Below, piece by piece: positions 1 through 11,133 of a stretch of DNA of 64,000 bases. The notes below the pieces were generated by a model. The model ran no database searches. It saw nothing but the letters and a program-made list of their open reading frames with translations, and was not told the DNA's origin. Each line of letters opens with the position of its first letter. The first letter of the stretch is position 1. Made by a program: the position numbers and the translations under genes. This stretch comes from Endotrypanum monterogeii (taxonomy: Eukaryota > Euglenozoa > Kinetoplastea > Trypanosomatida > Trypanosomatidae): contig CM007340.1 of the NCBI GenBank assembly GCA_000333855.2, forward strand, positions 494,110 through 558,109. Reading direction: 5' to 3'.

Positions 1-1290
1 GAGGACCCTGTGCGTCTGATGGGGATGTTTCGCCACCCTGAGGGCAAGGTCGCTGCACAGCGGGAGCACGCGGTTGGTGCGTACCGCGTGACGTTCAACA
101 AGAACGGCTGGTGGCGCAGCGTGGTGGTGGACAGCTACCTTCCTGTGTCTGGAGGAAAGCTGAAGTACGCGAAGAGTGCGACAGACCCGGCGGAGATCTG
201 GCCCGCCATCCTTCAGAAGGCGTACGCGAAGCTGCACGGCAGCTACGCAAAGATTTGCTCCGGTGACCCGCTGCACGCGCTGCAGGACTTGACCGGGTTC
301 TCGACGATGCGCTTCGACGACTCACTGAGGGACGAGAAGACGGGCAAGGAGCTGTTTAACGAGCTGGTGCACGGAGTTGGAGTGGGGTACACAGTGATTT
401 GCAGCACGCCGGGGCGCGGGTCGCACGAAAAGGACCAGGAGCTGTACGAGGCGTACGCGCAGGTGGGGCTTTCGACCGGGCACGCGTACACAATCCTGGA
501 TGCGAAGTACATCGAGGACAAGGACCTGCAGATGATCAAGCTGCGTAACGCGTGGAAGCGGGGGACGGGGTGGAAGGGCCAGTGGTCCAATGACGACCCG
601 ACGTGGGACGCAAACCCTGACATTGCGGAGGAATGCAACTTCACGAAGGAGGAGGAGGGAGCGTTCTGGATGTCGTGGAGGGATGCGCAGAAGTACTTCA
701 ACGGCGGTGGTGTGTGTTTCTCACACCAGCCAGCGTATGATTACCGCATCAACTGCGTGTTCACTGAAAGCATTCCGTCGGCAGTGCTGGAGATCGAGTT
801 GCAGTCGCCTGCATGGTTCACGTTTGTGATTTCACAGGACGATAAGCGGTGCCAAGGGAGCATGTCCGAGTACAAGCCTGTGATGATCAGCGTTGCGGAG
901 CCCGTTCGGGATGACATGTACAAGGTGGTAATGAACTCGTCAGCGAACGGTACGCAGCCGACGTCGAGCAAGTGGACGTTCCTGCAGGCGCGCGACATCT
1001 CACTGATCCACAAGCTGGACGCTGGCAAGTACCTTGTTGTGCCGCGTGTCATGCCGTCGGATGACGCGATGGAGTGTGTGCCGTACGTGTTGGGCATGAT
1101 TTGCAACAAGGAGATTGGTGGCGGCGATGTGAGCGTGAAGTTCAAGCGCCTAGATGCTGAGAACCGCGTGTTCGAGAACTTCCCGAAGTTTGAGCCGGAG
1201 CTGATGGAGGTGGAGCAGCCCGTGCAGTACCAGAAGCGCGCGCCGGGTGAGGGCTTCCCGATGACACAGATGGGGACGGAGTTGGTGTAG
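1..1290 (+). CDS. calpain-like protein, 5' end outside window
   Basis: Calpain-like (family C2) protein; the reading frame is open from base 1, so the N-terminal domain and the position of the catalytic Cys lie outside the window. The first visible residues (EDP..FRHPEG) align with the segment just after the catalytic-Cys helix in the two neighbouring calpains. The catalytic His is kept (GHAY, codon 481-483) and so is the Asn (LRNAW, codon 547-549), although the usual LRNPW has Pro changed to Ala. A domain-III-like C-terminal half follows and ends ..QMGTELV at a TAG stop. Third codon positions are strongly G/C, more so than in the calpains downstream. In kinetoplastids these proteins are mostly regarded as structural or regulatory and linked to membrane or cytoskeleton. 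Whether this copy is active cannot be judged without the missing Cys position. Confidence 0.93.
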   Translation, partial: EDPVRLMGMFRHPEGKVAAQREHAVGAYRVTFNKNGWWRSVVVDSYLPVSGGKLKYAKSATDPAEIWPAILQKAYAKLHGSYAKICSGDPLHALQDLTGFSTMRFDDSLRDEKTGKELFNELVHGVGVGYTVICSTPGRGSHEKDQELYEAYAQVGLSTGHAYTILDAKYIEDKDLQMIKLRNAWKRGTGWKGQWSNDDPTWDANPDIAEECNFTKEEEGAFWMSWRDAQKYFNGGGVCFSHQPAYDYRINCVFTESIPSAVLEIELQSPAWFTFVISQDDKRCQGSMSEYKPVMISVAEPVRDDMYKVVMNSSANGTQPTSSKWTFLQARDISLIHKLDAGKYLVVPRVMPSDDAMECVPYVLGMICNKEIGGGDVSVKFKRLDAENRVFENFPKFEPELMEVEQPVQYQKRAPGEGFPMTQMGTELV

Positions 1291-4254
1291 TCGGTGTATG
1301 CTGCTCCCTGCTGCGGGCGACTTAAAGTTTCCGAGGTAGGCCGGTAGTGCCGGTCTACGCAATCACTCTGATGAAATGCAATCCGAGGGTAGTTAGCAAA
1401 TGCTGCTTTCGAACCGTACCACTGGACGGAGGTTCGCGCTCGGAGGCATGCGTTGCGGAACGGGTGCTCAGATCTACTTGTGTGCTCATCAGCAGCGGGG
1501 CTTTTGCTGAATAGCTTCTTATCCCAATATTTTTGTCAGTAGTATATCTGTAGGTGTTTTAGTGACTGGCAGTTTTTATCGAGAAAGTCCCGCAGAAAAG
1601 GTGTTTGGTGTATGGAAAACTCTGCACGATGACGCGTGGCCGACGTGGGCTTGCTATCAGTGCACACCCGATCGCGTTGCAGAGTTTTACTCAAGTCATT
1701 TCCGGAAGGCTCCAACACACGATCGGGCTCTTGGCTTTCCACAAAAATCATTTTTTTTTTGTTTCTACACCGGGCAGGTGTGGGTGTCCTTCGTGTGGCT
1801 CCGCAGTAGGTGGAGAGTGTACCCAACAGTCTCGCAGTAGAGGGACGTCTATTTCGCTACAGGTGGCCGTCAAGGCGGGGGGGAGGCTCCATGCATTGTG
1901 GGCCAACTGCAGCAGCACCTCCTTCAAGGGGGGTGGGGGTGGGCAATGGGCTTCCTTTTGTCCACTGAAACAAAAGTTCCAGTCTCCTCCATACAAGGTT
2001 GTTATCGCCATATAGTGAATTCGGCAGTGCAATCCCCTCGTTTTTTTTTTCCCGATGCTGATTCATTAGTGCTGCGTGGATCAACTAAATATTTCATTCG
2101 CGTGCTCCTTTTTCTCTTGCTTTAAAAAAGAAGTGATACCGTGTCACCCAACTGGGCACGACGTAGATGAATCGTCTCGGGCACCTCGGCGAAGAGTGAG
2201 TCGTTTTTTTTTTTGGGCTAAAATCTTATCATCATTATCGCTGTATATATATTTCTCGTTCTAGGGGGGCATCAACTGCTGACCTTCCCTTTTATTTATT
2301 TGTCGCTAGACTCATTGCTTCGAGTTTTCTCCGTTCAAAGTACTGAAGCGGGCGATGGGGGATGCGACCCAGCTACCATTTTTTGTTTGTATTCGACTTC
2401 GTTTTGATTTATGAGCTCGCGCCAGGCGAGATGATTTCGTTGTCTTTTCTCGTTCCGTCGTAGTGCTCGTCTGAGCTACGAATCTTTAAGAGTCATTCTA
2501 CCGTGCGAGAACATTAGTCTTGCGATGGGGAGCTTCACGCGAACAAGGCGTTTCCTTACTTTTCTCCTCCACTTCATCGGAATATTTTCTCACTTGGCTG
2601 CTGGACCAGCCCTGCGTAAGGCTCATGGAGGTTCAAAACAGAAAAGGAAGGGGTGCCAGACCTTGCGGCCGAAGGCACTCGCATTCTTTTTTTTTCACCA
2701 GTACAGCCTATACATACCTATATTCCACTTATTATTTTTATTCTTTTTCCTCGAGCTGTTCTAGCGTTTCTTTCTTTTTTTTCATTTCAATTGCTAGAAA
2801 AAAAAAGTACATATATATATTCGATTACTTCTGAAGAACATAACATCTCATCGTGATGCATTTTATCTCTTTTGTTTCTGTCGGTGCTTGGTTCTCTCCC
2901 CCCCTTTCCTGGTTTGATTTCTATCGTGCACACAATCAAGGGCAAAAGAAAGCAGAGGGTAGATACTTCTTACCTATATATATCTCGATTATCTCTACCC
3001 AAAGGTGAAGCTTTACTGAGTACCTCTCGTTTACCTCCCCCCCTCCTCTTCTCCCCCCTCCCCTCCCCTCCCCTCCTCCCCTCCTTCAAGCGAGATATGT
3101 GCTTTTTAAAAGAAATCATCATTCAAGCTTCCTTTTTTGTGTTGATTTTCACCACTGTAAAGAGCATGAACTTGTTCTTTGAGTATATTGTTCCCCTCCC
3201 CCTTTCCCCACCACCGCCAGCGAAGGGGCGTGTGGATTATGGTTTCTTATATTACTGGAAAAAGCACATGCATTCCGCCCCATGCTTTGCACTGCCCCGT
3301 TTCCTTGCTCTTCTTTTCTTATATTTCATAATGAGCGCAGGCCAGAAAGCAGGGCCCCCAAGAAAGCTGGAGAAAAAAACCCAAATCAAATACAAAAAAA
3401 AATAAGACATAACACACAGTAGTATAAAAAAAAAATAGTACTGATGGTGTGTAAGGCAACCAGATCAAGAACAAATACGGCTGAGGCTCAGTGTCGTCGT
3501 GGCTTGGGTACCTCACAAGGGTTTTGGTATAGTGTCAGATGTTGGAGGAGTTCTGGATCTCTCGTCCTCCCCTCGTGCGCGTGCTTCCCATTTTCTGTAG
3601 TCAGACAGCTCTTGTGTCTCGACACGATTGGCTCAGGGGTGTTTTTTACCCGCGGATGCCTCGCCGCTTTAGTCTTTACCGCGCGCACACACACGTTATC
3701 ATCTGCTGTGTATGCACTCGTTGTCCTCACCTTTCCTTTTTACCTACTCCTGCGTCTTCTTTTTAAAACCCTCACACTCTTCGTGTAGCCGTGTGACATC
3801 ATCTGATAACGTTGCGTCCACTCTTTACCCCACCGATCATATCCAACGTCTTGATTGTGGTCTGAGCGTTGTAACCGTTTCTCCACTCCTCCTCTCCCGT
3901 AGAGCCAGAGGAGGTGATAGCATTTGATTCATTTACACTGTTTTTTCCTCCCTTTGCGTTATCGAACGGAAGAGGCACTTGTTTCTACTTGTCGTTTGGT
4001 TTGCAGCTCATTATCCTTTCTCGTTCGCTCACTTTCCCCAGCTAGGATAGCTGATCTACCCCCTCCTCAGGAGAACGGACGCCGCAGTCGTACGTGTTCC
4101 CGTGAACATAATAAGTTTTAGAGGCAACAGCACTCAACGAAACAGCGTTTCCTCCCTCATATTGCTCACCGACCCCACTTGTGTCGTTACCTGGACGCGG
4201 CTTTCTCCATATCGCTCCCTCCTCCCTCCAGCTTTTGCTTTGAAGAGAGTAGCG
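1291..4254. other. intergenic region, no gene seen
   Basis: About 3 kb without a credible gene. It holds many T and C/T tracts, a C4T-type array near 3050-3085, short (TA)n runs near 2810 and A-rich tracts near 3380-3435. The open frames here are low-complexity Phe/Ser/Leu translations of pyrimidine tracts. It probably contains the 3' UTR of the upstream calpain and the trans-splicing signal of the next one. Confidence 0.6.
4040..4041 (+). promoter_or_regulatory. predicted spliced-leader acceptor AG
   Basis: The AG follows a pyrimidine-rich stretch (about 4010-4039) upstream of the calpain ATG at 4255. A second candidate AG lies at 4230-4231 behind a CT-rich run and would leave a leader of only about 23 bases. 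Prediction from composition only. Confidence 0.4.
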
Positions 4255-6324
4255 ATGTCCATGGTCATGAGAAACGGCAAGGTGGACGAGTTCAACGAGG
4301 GCTCTGTCATTCAGAAGGAGTGCGGCCCCACGGACTACCGGTACGGGGAACCTGTTTACAAGGGTGAGGTGACGCCTTGCTTCGACGACGGTCTTCTTTT
4401 TCGCATTGTCGAGAAGGGCAACAACCGCTGGTCGTTCTACAATGACACCACCAACACCGAGATGAGGGTGCAGTTTGTGTTCGGCCGAAATTCCAGCGTG
4501 CGTGCGATCGAGAATACGGAGTTGTTGAAGCTTGAGGACGGGACCTACCGTGCTACCGTAGTAGTGTATCCGATGGAGACAGAGTTGTTCATAGAGGGCG
4601 AAACAAACGGATTCACTAGCAACATCCGTGCTCTACCTCTCACGGAGGATTATCTCAAGGACATGGCCCGTCAGGATTACGAGTTCATCAAGCAGGAGAC
4701 GGCGACTCTGTTCAAGGCGGTGGGTAGCGATGCTTCAACTGATGAAATGGTTCGCGCCTGCGTGCAAAATAAAATCAAATTTGTCGACTTTGCCTTTCCC
4801 CCAGAACAGAAGTCGCTGCAGATCGGCTCTTTAATGAAGCTAAAGGTGCTACCCTGGGAGCGTCCGGGCATGTTTCTCTCCGACGAGAATGCCCAGCAGG
4901 CTCGGTTGTTTCGCAACGGTGTTCACCCGTCTAACATAGACGAAGGCGACTTGGGTGACTCGTGGCTGACGGGCGCGATGGCTGCCTTGGCTGAGTTTCC
5001 AGACAAGATCCGGGACCTTTTTCGCCACCCCGAGAGCGTAGAGCAGGGGCAGAAGGAGCGCGAGTGTGGCATCTACCGGGTGACGTTAAACAAGAACGGC
5101 TGGTGGACTAGCGTGATTGTGGATGACTACTTGCCGGTGGCCGGCGGACGCCCTAAGTTTGCGCGCTCCAAAGGCGATCCAGCCGAGCTGTGGCCCTCCA
5201 TTCTCGAGAAAGCATACGCAAAGGTCTTCGGCGGCTATGGATTCATTGTTGCTGGAGATCCGCTGCACGCGCTCCAGGACATGTGCGGATTTCCATGCTC
5301 CTCTTTTGATAACGCGTTCGTCGAGTCGACTGTCCACGAAACCTACGAGTTGTTTGGTCACCTCAAGAGCTACAGTGACTTGGGGTACCAGATCGTATTC
5401 ACAACGCCGACTCGCGAGGCTATCATGACGTCCCGTGGTGCCAACAGCTGCAGCTCTCCTGCTCAGGCGGAGCGTGCATACGATAAGGCCAACTTGCTGC
5501 TGGGTCACTCTTACTCAGTGATTCGTGTGGGCTACTTCGAGGAGTACAATCTTCGCCTCATACACCTGCGCAACCCCTGGTCGCAGACTACTTCAGACTG
5601 GAATGGGCCGTGGAATAAGCGTGATAAGAACTGGGATAAGTACAAAGAGGTGGCGGACTACTTCCATTTTGACAAGCTCGATGATGGTACTTTTTTTATG
5701 GAATGGTCAGACGTTCAGGACTATTTTGTCGGCTGCGGTGTGTGTTTTATTCAGAGCCCCGTGTACGACTACCGCATGCGTGGGACCTTCTTCCAGAACG
5801 TGCCGACAACGTGCCTCGAGATCTCTGTGACGCGCCCGATGGTGATCAACATCCTTCTTTCACAGGAGGACAAGCGCGGCACGGACAAGGGCGAAAACTC
5901 ACCGATCATGATTAGTGTCGCACACGGAATGGGGGTGGTGTCACCAATGCGCGTAGACCTGAACAGTGGTTTCGACAACGACCATCCATCACCCGAGTTC
6001 TCATTTCTACAGAGCCGTGATGTGAGTATGTTCTACGAATTTATGCCAGAGAACTCACCGTACCTCGTGGTGCCGCGTGCCATGAGCAACATGGCCAAGC
6101 TTCCCTACACCATTGGGCTACTGTGTCCGTATGAGATCGGGACGGAGGCGAGCGAAGTCCGCGTTGCATTCCGAGCCCTCGCCCCCGAGAACCGCGTCTT
6201 CGACAACTTTCAAAAGTTCAACTGCGATACGGTGGCGACAGAAACGGAGTTTCAGGCAAAATCTCCAAAGCAGTTTTTCCCTGACATCTACGTGGGTACG
6301 ATCATCCAGACCTCTGACGACTGA
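4255..6324 (+). CDS. calpain-like protein with Ser for catalytic Cys (689 aa)
   Basis: Full-length calpain-like protein. The start is the first ATG in the frame: the 51 in-frame codons upstream contain none, and the frame begins with GTG. Residues about 20-125 form the kinetoplastid N-terminal domain shared with SKCRP/SMP proteins (GLLFRIV, RWSFYNDTT, a hydrophobic strand, then YPMETELFIEG). The peptidase-like domain follows. In the motif GDLGDSW the catalytic Cys is Ser236, while His418 (LLGHSY) and Asn440 (LRNPWS) are kept. A domain-III-like region runs to the end. With Ser at the nucleophile position, cysteine protease activity is unlikely; a scaffold or regulatory role is inferred. The protein begins MSMVM, so unlike many neighbours it has no Gly2 for myristoylation. 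It is the best-preserved complete calpain in the window. Confidence 0.95.
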   Translation: MSMVMRNGKVDEFNEGSVIQKECGPTDYRYGEPVYKGEVTPCFDDGLLFRIVEKGNNRWSFYNDTTNTEMRVQFVFGRNSSVRAIENTELLKLEDGTYRATVVVYPMETELFIEGETNGFTSNIRALPLTEDYLKDMARQDYEFIKQETATLFKAVGSDASTDEMVRACVQNKIKFVDFAFPPEQKSLQIGSLMKLKVLPWERPGMFLSDENAQQARLFRNGVHPSNIDEGDLGDSWLTGAMAALAEFPDKIRDLFRHPESVEQGQKERECGIYRVTLNKNGWWTSVIVDDYLPVAGGRPKFARSKGDPAELWPSILEKAYAKVFGGYGFIVAGDPLHALQDMCGFPCSSFDNAFVESTVHETYELFGHLKSYSDLGYQIVFTTPTREAIMTSRGANSCSSPAQAERAYDKANLLLGHSYSVIRVGYFEEYNLRLIHLRNPWSQTTSDWNGPWNKRDKNWDKYKEVADYFHFDKLDDGTFFMEWSDVQDYFVGCGVCFIQSPVYDYRMRGTFFQNVPTTCLEISVTRPMVINILLSQEDKRGTDKGENSPIMISVAHGMGVVSPMRVDLNSGFDNDHPSPEFSFLQSRDVSMFYEFMPENSPYLVVPRAMSNMAKLPYTIGLLCPYEIGTEASEVRVAFRALAPENRVFDNFQKFNCDTVATETEFQAKSPKQFFPDIYVGTIIQTSDD

Positions 6325-9300
6325 GTCCTCCTTGACATGAGATGATATCATCATCTTTTTCAAATTGTGATTTCCGCTTTTTGCACTCGTCTACGTTTTC
6401 GGCTTGACCCAACGAGATGGCAGTGACGGGGGCGGCGATGGCCATCGATGGTCAAGTCGAAATCTCATATTTCTTCACAAACCTCACGAGTCTTTGTGTG
6501 AACTGCTTCCACTAATGCTGACATCCCACACCCCGCCCTTGTCTACGAGTACTTCTCTATCGCGGTAGGATCTTACCTTTTTTCCTCGTGACCTTCGCCT
6601 CACTCTTCGGCTAGTTTGAAGGCGAGAGTGAAAACTGAGGTATGAGAAAGGCTAGAGCGGCAGGCGTAGAGTTGTGTCCCCCCCTCCTCTTTTCCCTCCT
6701 CCTACTCCTCCGTGTCTTTCTCACTCCTAGTCTTGTCTCCGACTCATAAAGGGGAATATAGTTATGTCTGTAGTTAACCGTCCTTTTCCTTCCTTTCATT
6801 CAACATCTTTCGCTCTCGTGCTTTTTTTTTTTTCTATGTGGCGTAGGTTTCACCATCTCCCCTGGATTTCCGCGTTTTTTTTTTTACTACTTTTTTCCCC
6901 CCATTCATCTTGCGTGATGGTGCGCGTGTAGGCGGATGTTCCGGTGTGTCTTCACGTCTCTCTCGAGGAGTGCTTGTGCTTGATTTTCGTTCCTGCCATG
7001 GGCGGGGTCTAGATAGGAGGAGGAGGTTCTGCCGATTTTATCCACACAACCGCAGGGTTTCTATATATATATATATATTCTTCTTACCTCTGTCTGCCAC
7101 TCCATCTTCATGTTCCATCGGTTTTCATACCTCTTCAAAGAGCTTTTATTTCTATTTCTTTTTTTTTTTTGCATTTTCGTTGGTATATGCTGATGACGGT
7201 GGATTTCTTGGGGATGGTCTGGGGGTGTGCAGGTCATCATCGGTTCTCCTCTTTTGCTTCTTTCAAAATAAAAAGAATTGTAGATGTCAGTTGGTTTGTT
7301 ACCTCTCTCCCTGACTCAACCTACTATATACAGCAGCGAACGTGCACCCACAAGTCAGCGCGGGATCGGTGTGTAAGGGGAAAAGAAGTGTTGTGTTTCC
7401 CGTATATATCTTGATACGTTTCCAGCGAAGGTGAGCAATTACTCCGGGTGTCTTTTTGCAAGTGCGCGTGCGTACGTTTTGCTGCTTGTCACGTTCTTTT
7501 CACTGCGTCACTATTTCTTTGTCTTATTAGTCTTATCGCATTTCACATGTGCTAGCAACATTTTAATATTTTTTCATGTAATGATGTGTGCTGTGTATTC
7601 TCTCAACTTCCCCCCCCGTTTGTCTTCTGTTTTTTTGTTTATTCATGAATTTTTTCCCCCTTTTTTTTTGACTTTTTTTCACGTTAGGTGTCTTGTGAAT
7701 TCCTCGTCTCCATGTGCTTTTTTTTTTGATCTTGTGTATGTGTAGCATCACTTCCGTCTCCTTTCAATTTTTGATTTTTGAATTTGTGCAGATTGCCTTT
7801 AAAAACAAAAAAAATACCCCTTGCTTCCTTGGCGTTGTGTTTGGAGTCGCTGCCAGTGGATTGTTCTTCTCTCGTTTTCTTTCTCACTTTGTCTCTTTCT
7901 CCATCTTTCGTCGTCGTCTGCTGCACTAGACTAGTCCTGTGACGTTGTACTTCCTCTTGGCTTTTCCTAAATTTGTTGTGCTTTTGTAAACGTTTCGAGT
8001 CTGGTACAAACAGATTGAGCTTCGCAGACGAAGGAGAACAGTTTAAATCCTTCAACGACAACGGCGACGGATCGATGGGTGCAGGCACCTGCGTTCATGC
8101 TGCGATTGACTAGACGCCTTTTCTATTTCCTTTAGCATGGGGTGGGGGACTCGTCACGAGGCACAGGGATGTATGCAACGAACAACAACAAAAAATATTC
8201 TTGCGCAGATGCACACACACACACACACACACACACACGTACCCAAGAACGTGAAGAGGCAACAATATCTTAGAGAGGCCCGAGAACGAGTCGACACGAA
8301 AAGCGATTCCCACCTAAAATACACGGTGCGGGGGAACGGGTAATTTTTTTTTTTACTTCGTTTTTACTTTTTTTATTTTTTTCTTTTGCGCCTTTTTATT
8401 TGGCGTTTTTTTGTGGACGCGTTTTGTTATTTCACTATGCCAAATTTTCTTGTCTACACAAGAACAAAATGTGTGAAGTGAGGTATCGAGCCTCGGTACG
8501 AGGGTTTAGGCGATGCTAGCACAGTAAGTGGGCACATCGCGCACCGTTGTGGTTGGGGGGGGGCTCGTGTTGATCTATTGCATGCTTTCCTCCTCTCTCC
8601 CTCTCCCTCCCGTTTTTTCCTCCTACTTTGAGTTTTTCATGGTGTCTGTTTATCAATCTCTACCATTGGCCCTGTATTACATCTATTCGGGGTTGCACAG
8701 TCAACCCCTCCTCCTCGAATTTTTTAGTTTTTGGTTTAGGGAATCGCGCATATGCATATTCATCTCTTTGTGTCTGCGTCTGAGTGTGTGTGCGCGTCAT
8801 GACTGGATGCCTCTTCTTCACCTCCGAACTCCGTTCCCTACCCCCCCCCCTCCCACTTGTTCTTCTCTGCCGGTGACATCCATCAAAAAAAAAAAAATAT
8901 CTCCCGCTTGCACCGTCGATTATTTGATTTGGGTGAAGATGGAGCATCTCCCCCCCCCCCGTGAAACAAGGCATCACAACACCCTGAAAAAAGGAGGAGG
9001 AGGATGGTGCTCCTGTGAGGATACTGGCGTTGTTGTTTTCTGGTATGTTGTGCATTCTTCTTGAAAAGGAAGATGTGGGGGTCACCCACGTTCTTCTGTT
9101 TTTCACTTTCCCATTCGCTTCTAGGATCTATTTTCTCAGTCTTCGTATGCGCACGTGTGTGTGCGTGAGTGGGTCTGAGTAAGTTTGTCGCATCATTTCT
9201 ACACTATTGGATCTTTTTGTGCTGAGTACGTCCCACCATTTTCATATGGTTTACTTCGTCTTCGTGAAGCTGCATGTGTGCCTCTGTTTCACATGTAGTT

Positions 9301-9409
9301 ATATATGTTTCGTGTGGCATAGGTGCCGCTTGATCTTCCTTATTCTCATGTGTGATTCCAGTTGCTCTTTTCGTTTTTTATATATATATTTCGCTTAAAA
9401 AAAAAAGCG

Positions 9410-9435
9410 CAGTTCTGTATATATAGTCAGAACTG
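9410..9435. repeat. short inverted repeat (hairpin)
   Basis: Arms CAGTTCTG (9410-9417) and CAGAACTG (9428-9435) flank a 10-base T/A-rich loop. A smaller hairpin with arms CGCTT/AAGCG around an A run sits directly upstream (9392-9409). Function unknown; it lies in an intergenic transcript region. Confidence 0.6.
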
Positions 9436-10890
9436 TATTTTTGTCTTTCGTGCAAAGGGATCTCATCCTTTAGAGTGGATTTCACCCCCACACAGGGAAA
9501 AACAGGGGAACCTCGAAATAAAGAGATGGTGAGGCGAGCATAGGAACGTGTGTGAGCGTAAATCAGCTCATTTTTCTCTCTGGTGTGCTCCGTGTGCGCA
9601 CGTGTGCCAGTGGCCCTGCACTCTCCTTTCCTACTATTCTTTGCTCATCGCTTGTGTGGAGAGGAGCTTGAGGGGACATCTGCTCTCAGTCTTGCCTCCT
9701 CTCGCAGGGTGTCTCCACACTATTGTGGTCGAGAAAAGATTTGTATTTTGTTCCACCGTGATCTATTCCTCTGAGTGCACCACAGCGCGCATGATCTCTA
9801 TGCCGAAGATGACAAATGGCTCTAGTCTACTTGTTTTCACCACTGTACATTTTTTCCCTTTCTTCCTCTTTTCTTCACACAAATGCTTTTTTTTCCTTTC
9901 TACGATGCTGCTACAAATGGGGTACGTTGATTGGTTACCACGACTCTTTTGAACAACTTGAACTCTGGTTGTCGTGCTTCCCCGGCGTATTCATATTTCA
10001 CTCACGCTTCTGCACTACAGCTGTTTGTGCTTGAGTTCGCCTGTACGTGTATTTGTTCACCCTCTCGTGTAGCTGTCGTTGGTCAACGGATGACCTACGC
10101 AACAAGGGGAAGAGATCATACTCATAATGCACCCCTCTGTCTCATCAATAAGAAAACACACACACACACACACACACGCACACGAAGATCCTTTGTAAGA
10201 GAGAAGGAGTACTGCTACGCACACAGACAGACACACAAGGACGCCCACGCGCTTTGTACACAACACGGTGCTGACTAGGGCTCATTTTTTTTTTCATTTT
10301 GCGGGGTCGCACTGCAGAAGTGACAGTTTGGTTGAGCAAAAGTGTTTCAATCCCTCGTCATCTTTGACTTTTTTTTTACCCTTCCCCATTTACTTCATTC
10401 CCCCCCCCTCCCTCCCCATTTTTTTGAGTGGTGCCGAGGTGGACTAGAGGAGAACATTGTTTTCAATCGAGTTGTATCAATACCCTACTTCTGTGAGCCA
10501 TTCCTAACATATATTTTCTTACTCTTTCTCCCCCCTTCCTGTGCATTTCTCGTTCGTATATACATATATTTATATATATATATATATATATCGTTTTACT
10601 TTTCTCGTTTTTCCCTCTGTCCTTGATCCGCTATCCCTGCTGTTATTGCAGTGGCCACTTCTCCGTGTGGGTGTTATTTTCTCAAGTGAATATTCTTCTT
10701 GTATTTCCTCTTCTTCCCTCCTCTCCTCTTCTCCGCTCCCCCTCTCTGCTCTGTTCAACGTCCTCGTTCGCCACGCTATCGAATTCCTTCGGTTCGTATC
10801 CTCTGCTCTTGTTTTTTTTTTTTCCTGCCGCTGCGGGGTCATACTGGTTCACGGGCGGAGATCTGAAGACTTTTTTTTTTTTGTGTCTTC

Positions 10891-10892
10891 AG
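10891..10892 (+). promoter_or_regulatory. predicted spliced-leader acceptor AG
   Basis: The AG directly follows a long T-rich tract (10871-10890) and lies about 240 bases before the calpain ATG at 11134. It is the strongest polypyrimidine-AG combination upstream of that gene. Confidence 0.45.
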
Positions 10893-11133
10893 TCTCTTGT
10901 AAGAGGGGTCGTTCATCAGGGAGGACGCGAGTAGTTCACGTGCACAGGCGAACACAGTTGTGAGGCGTCGACAAGGGGCAGGCATACTACATAACTCGCG
11001 TGGTCTAGCGACCATTGGAAAGAGCGGGGGAAAAAAAAAACGTTCAGGGTCATTTTATGTGGAAGGGGCTGCGCACTAAAAAGTAAAAAAAAAGAGAGCA
11101 GTACCCAGCAGAGTATTAAATTCACGTCTACCC

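Larger units (their letters stand above)
6325..11133. other. long intergenic region, no gene seen
   Basis: About 4.8 kb with no supportable gene on either strand. It contains long T tracts, a (CA)n run at about 8214-8238, another at about 10155-10178, a (TA)n run at about 10569-10591, and a small hairpin at 9410-9435. Longer open frames here (for example near 8528-9064) are cysteine/serine/phenylalanine-rich low-complexity translations without recognisable domains. The length is large for a trypanosomatid spacer. Confidence 0.6.

Noticed and set aside
4102..4254. Upstream extension of the 689-residue calpain
   Set aside because: The extended frame begins with GTG and contains no ATG before 4255; a candidate splice AG at 4230 also falls inside it.
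8213..8238. Short tandem repeats as possible CRISPR array or origin
   Set aside because: They are simple (CA)n microsatellites without spacers, in a eukaryotic context.
8528..9064. 178-codon + strand frame in the spacer
   Set aside because: Composition follows pyrimidine tracts and homopolymers; no domain, no splice context, no G/C third-position bias.
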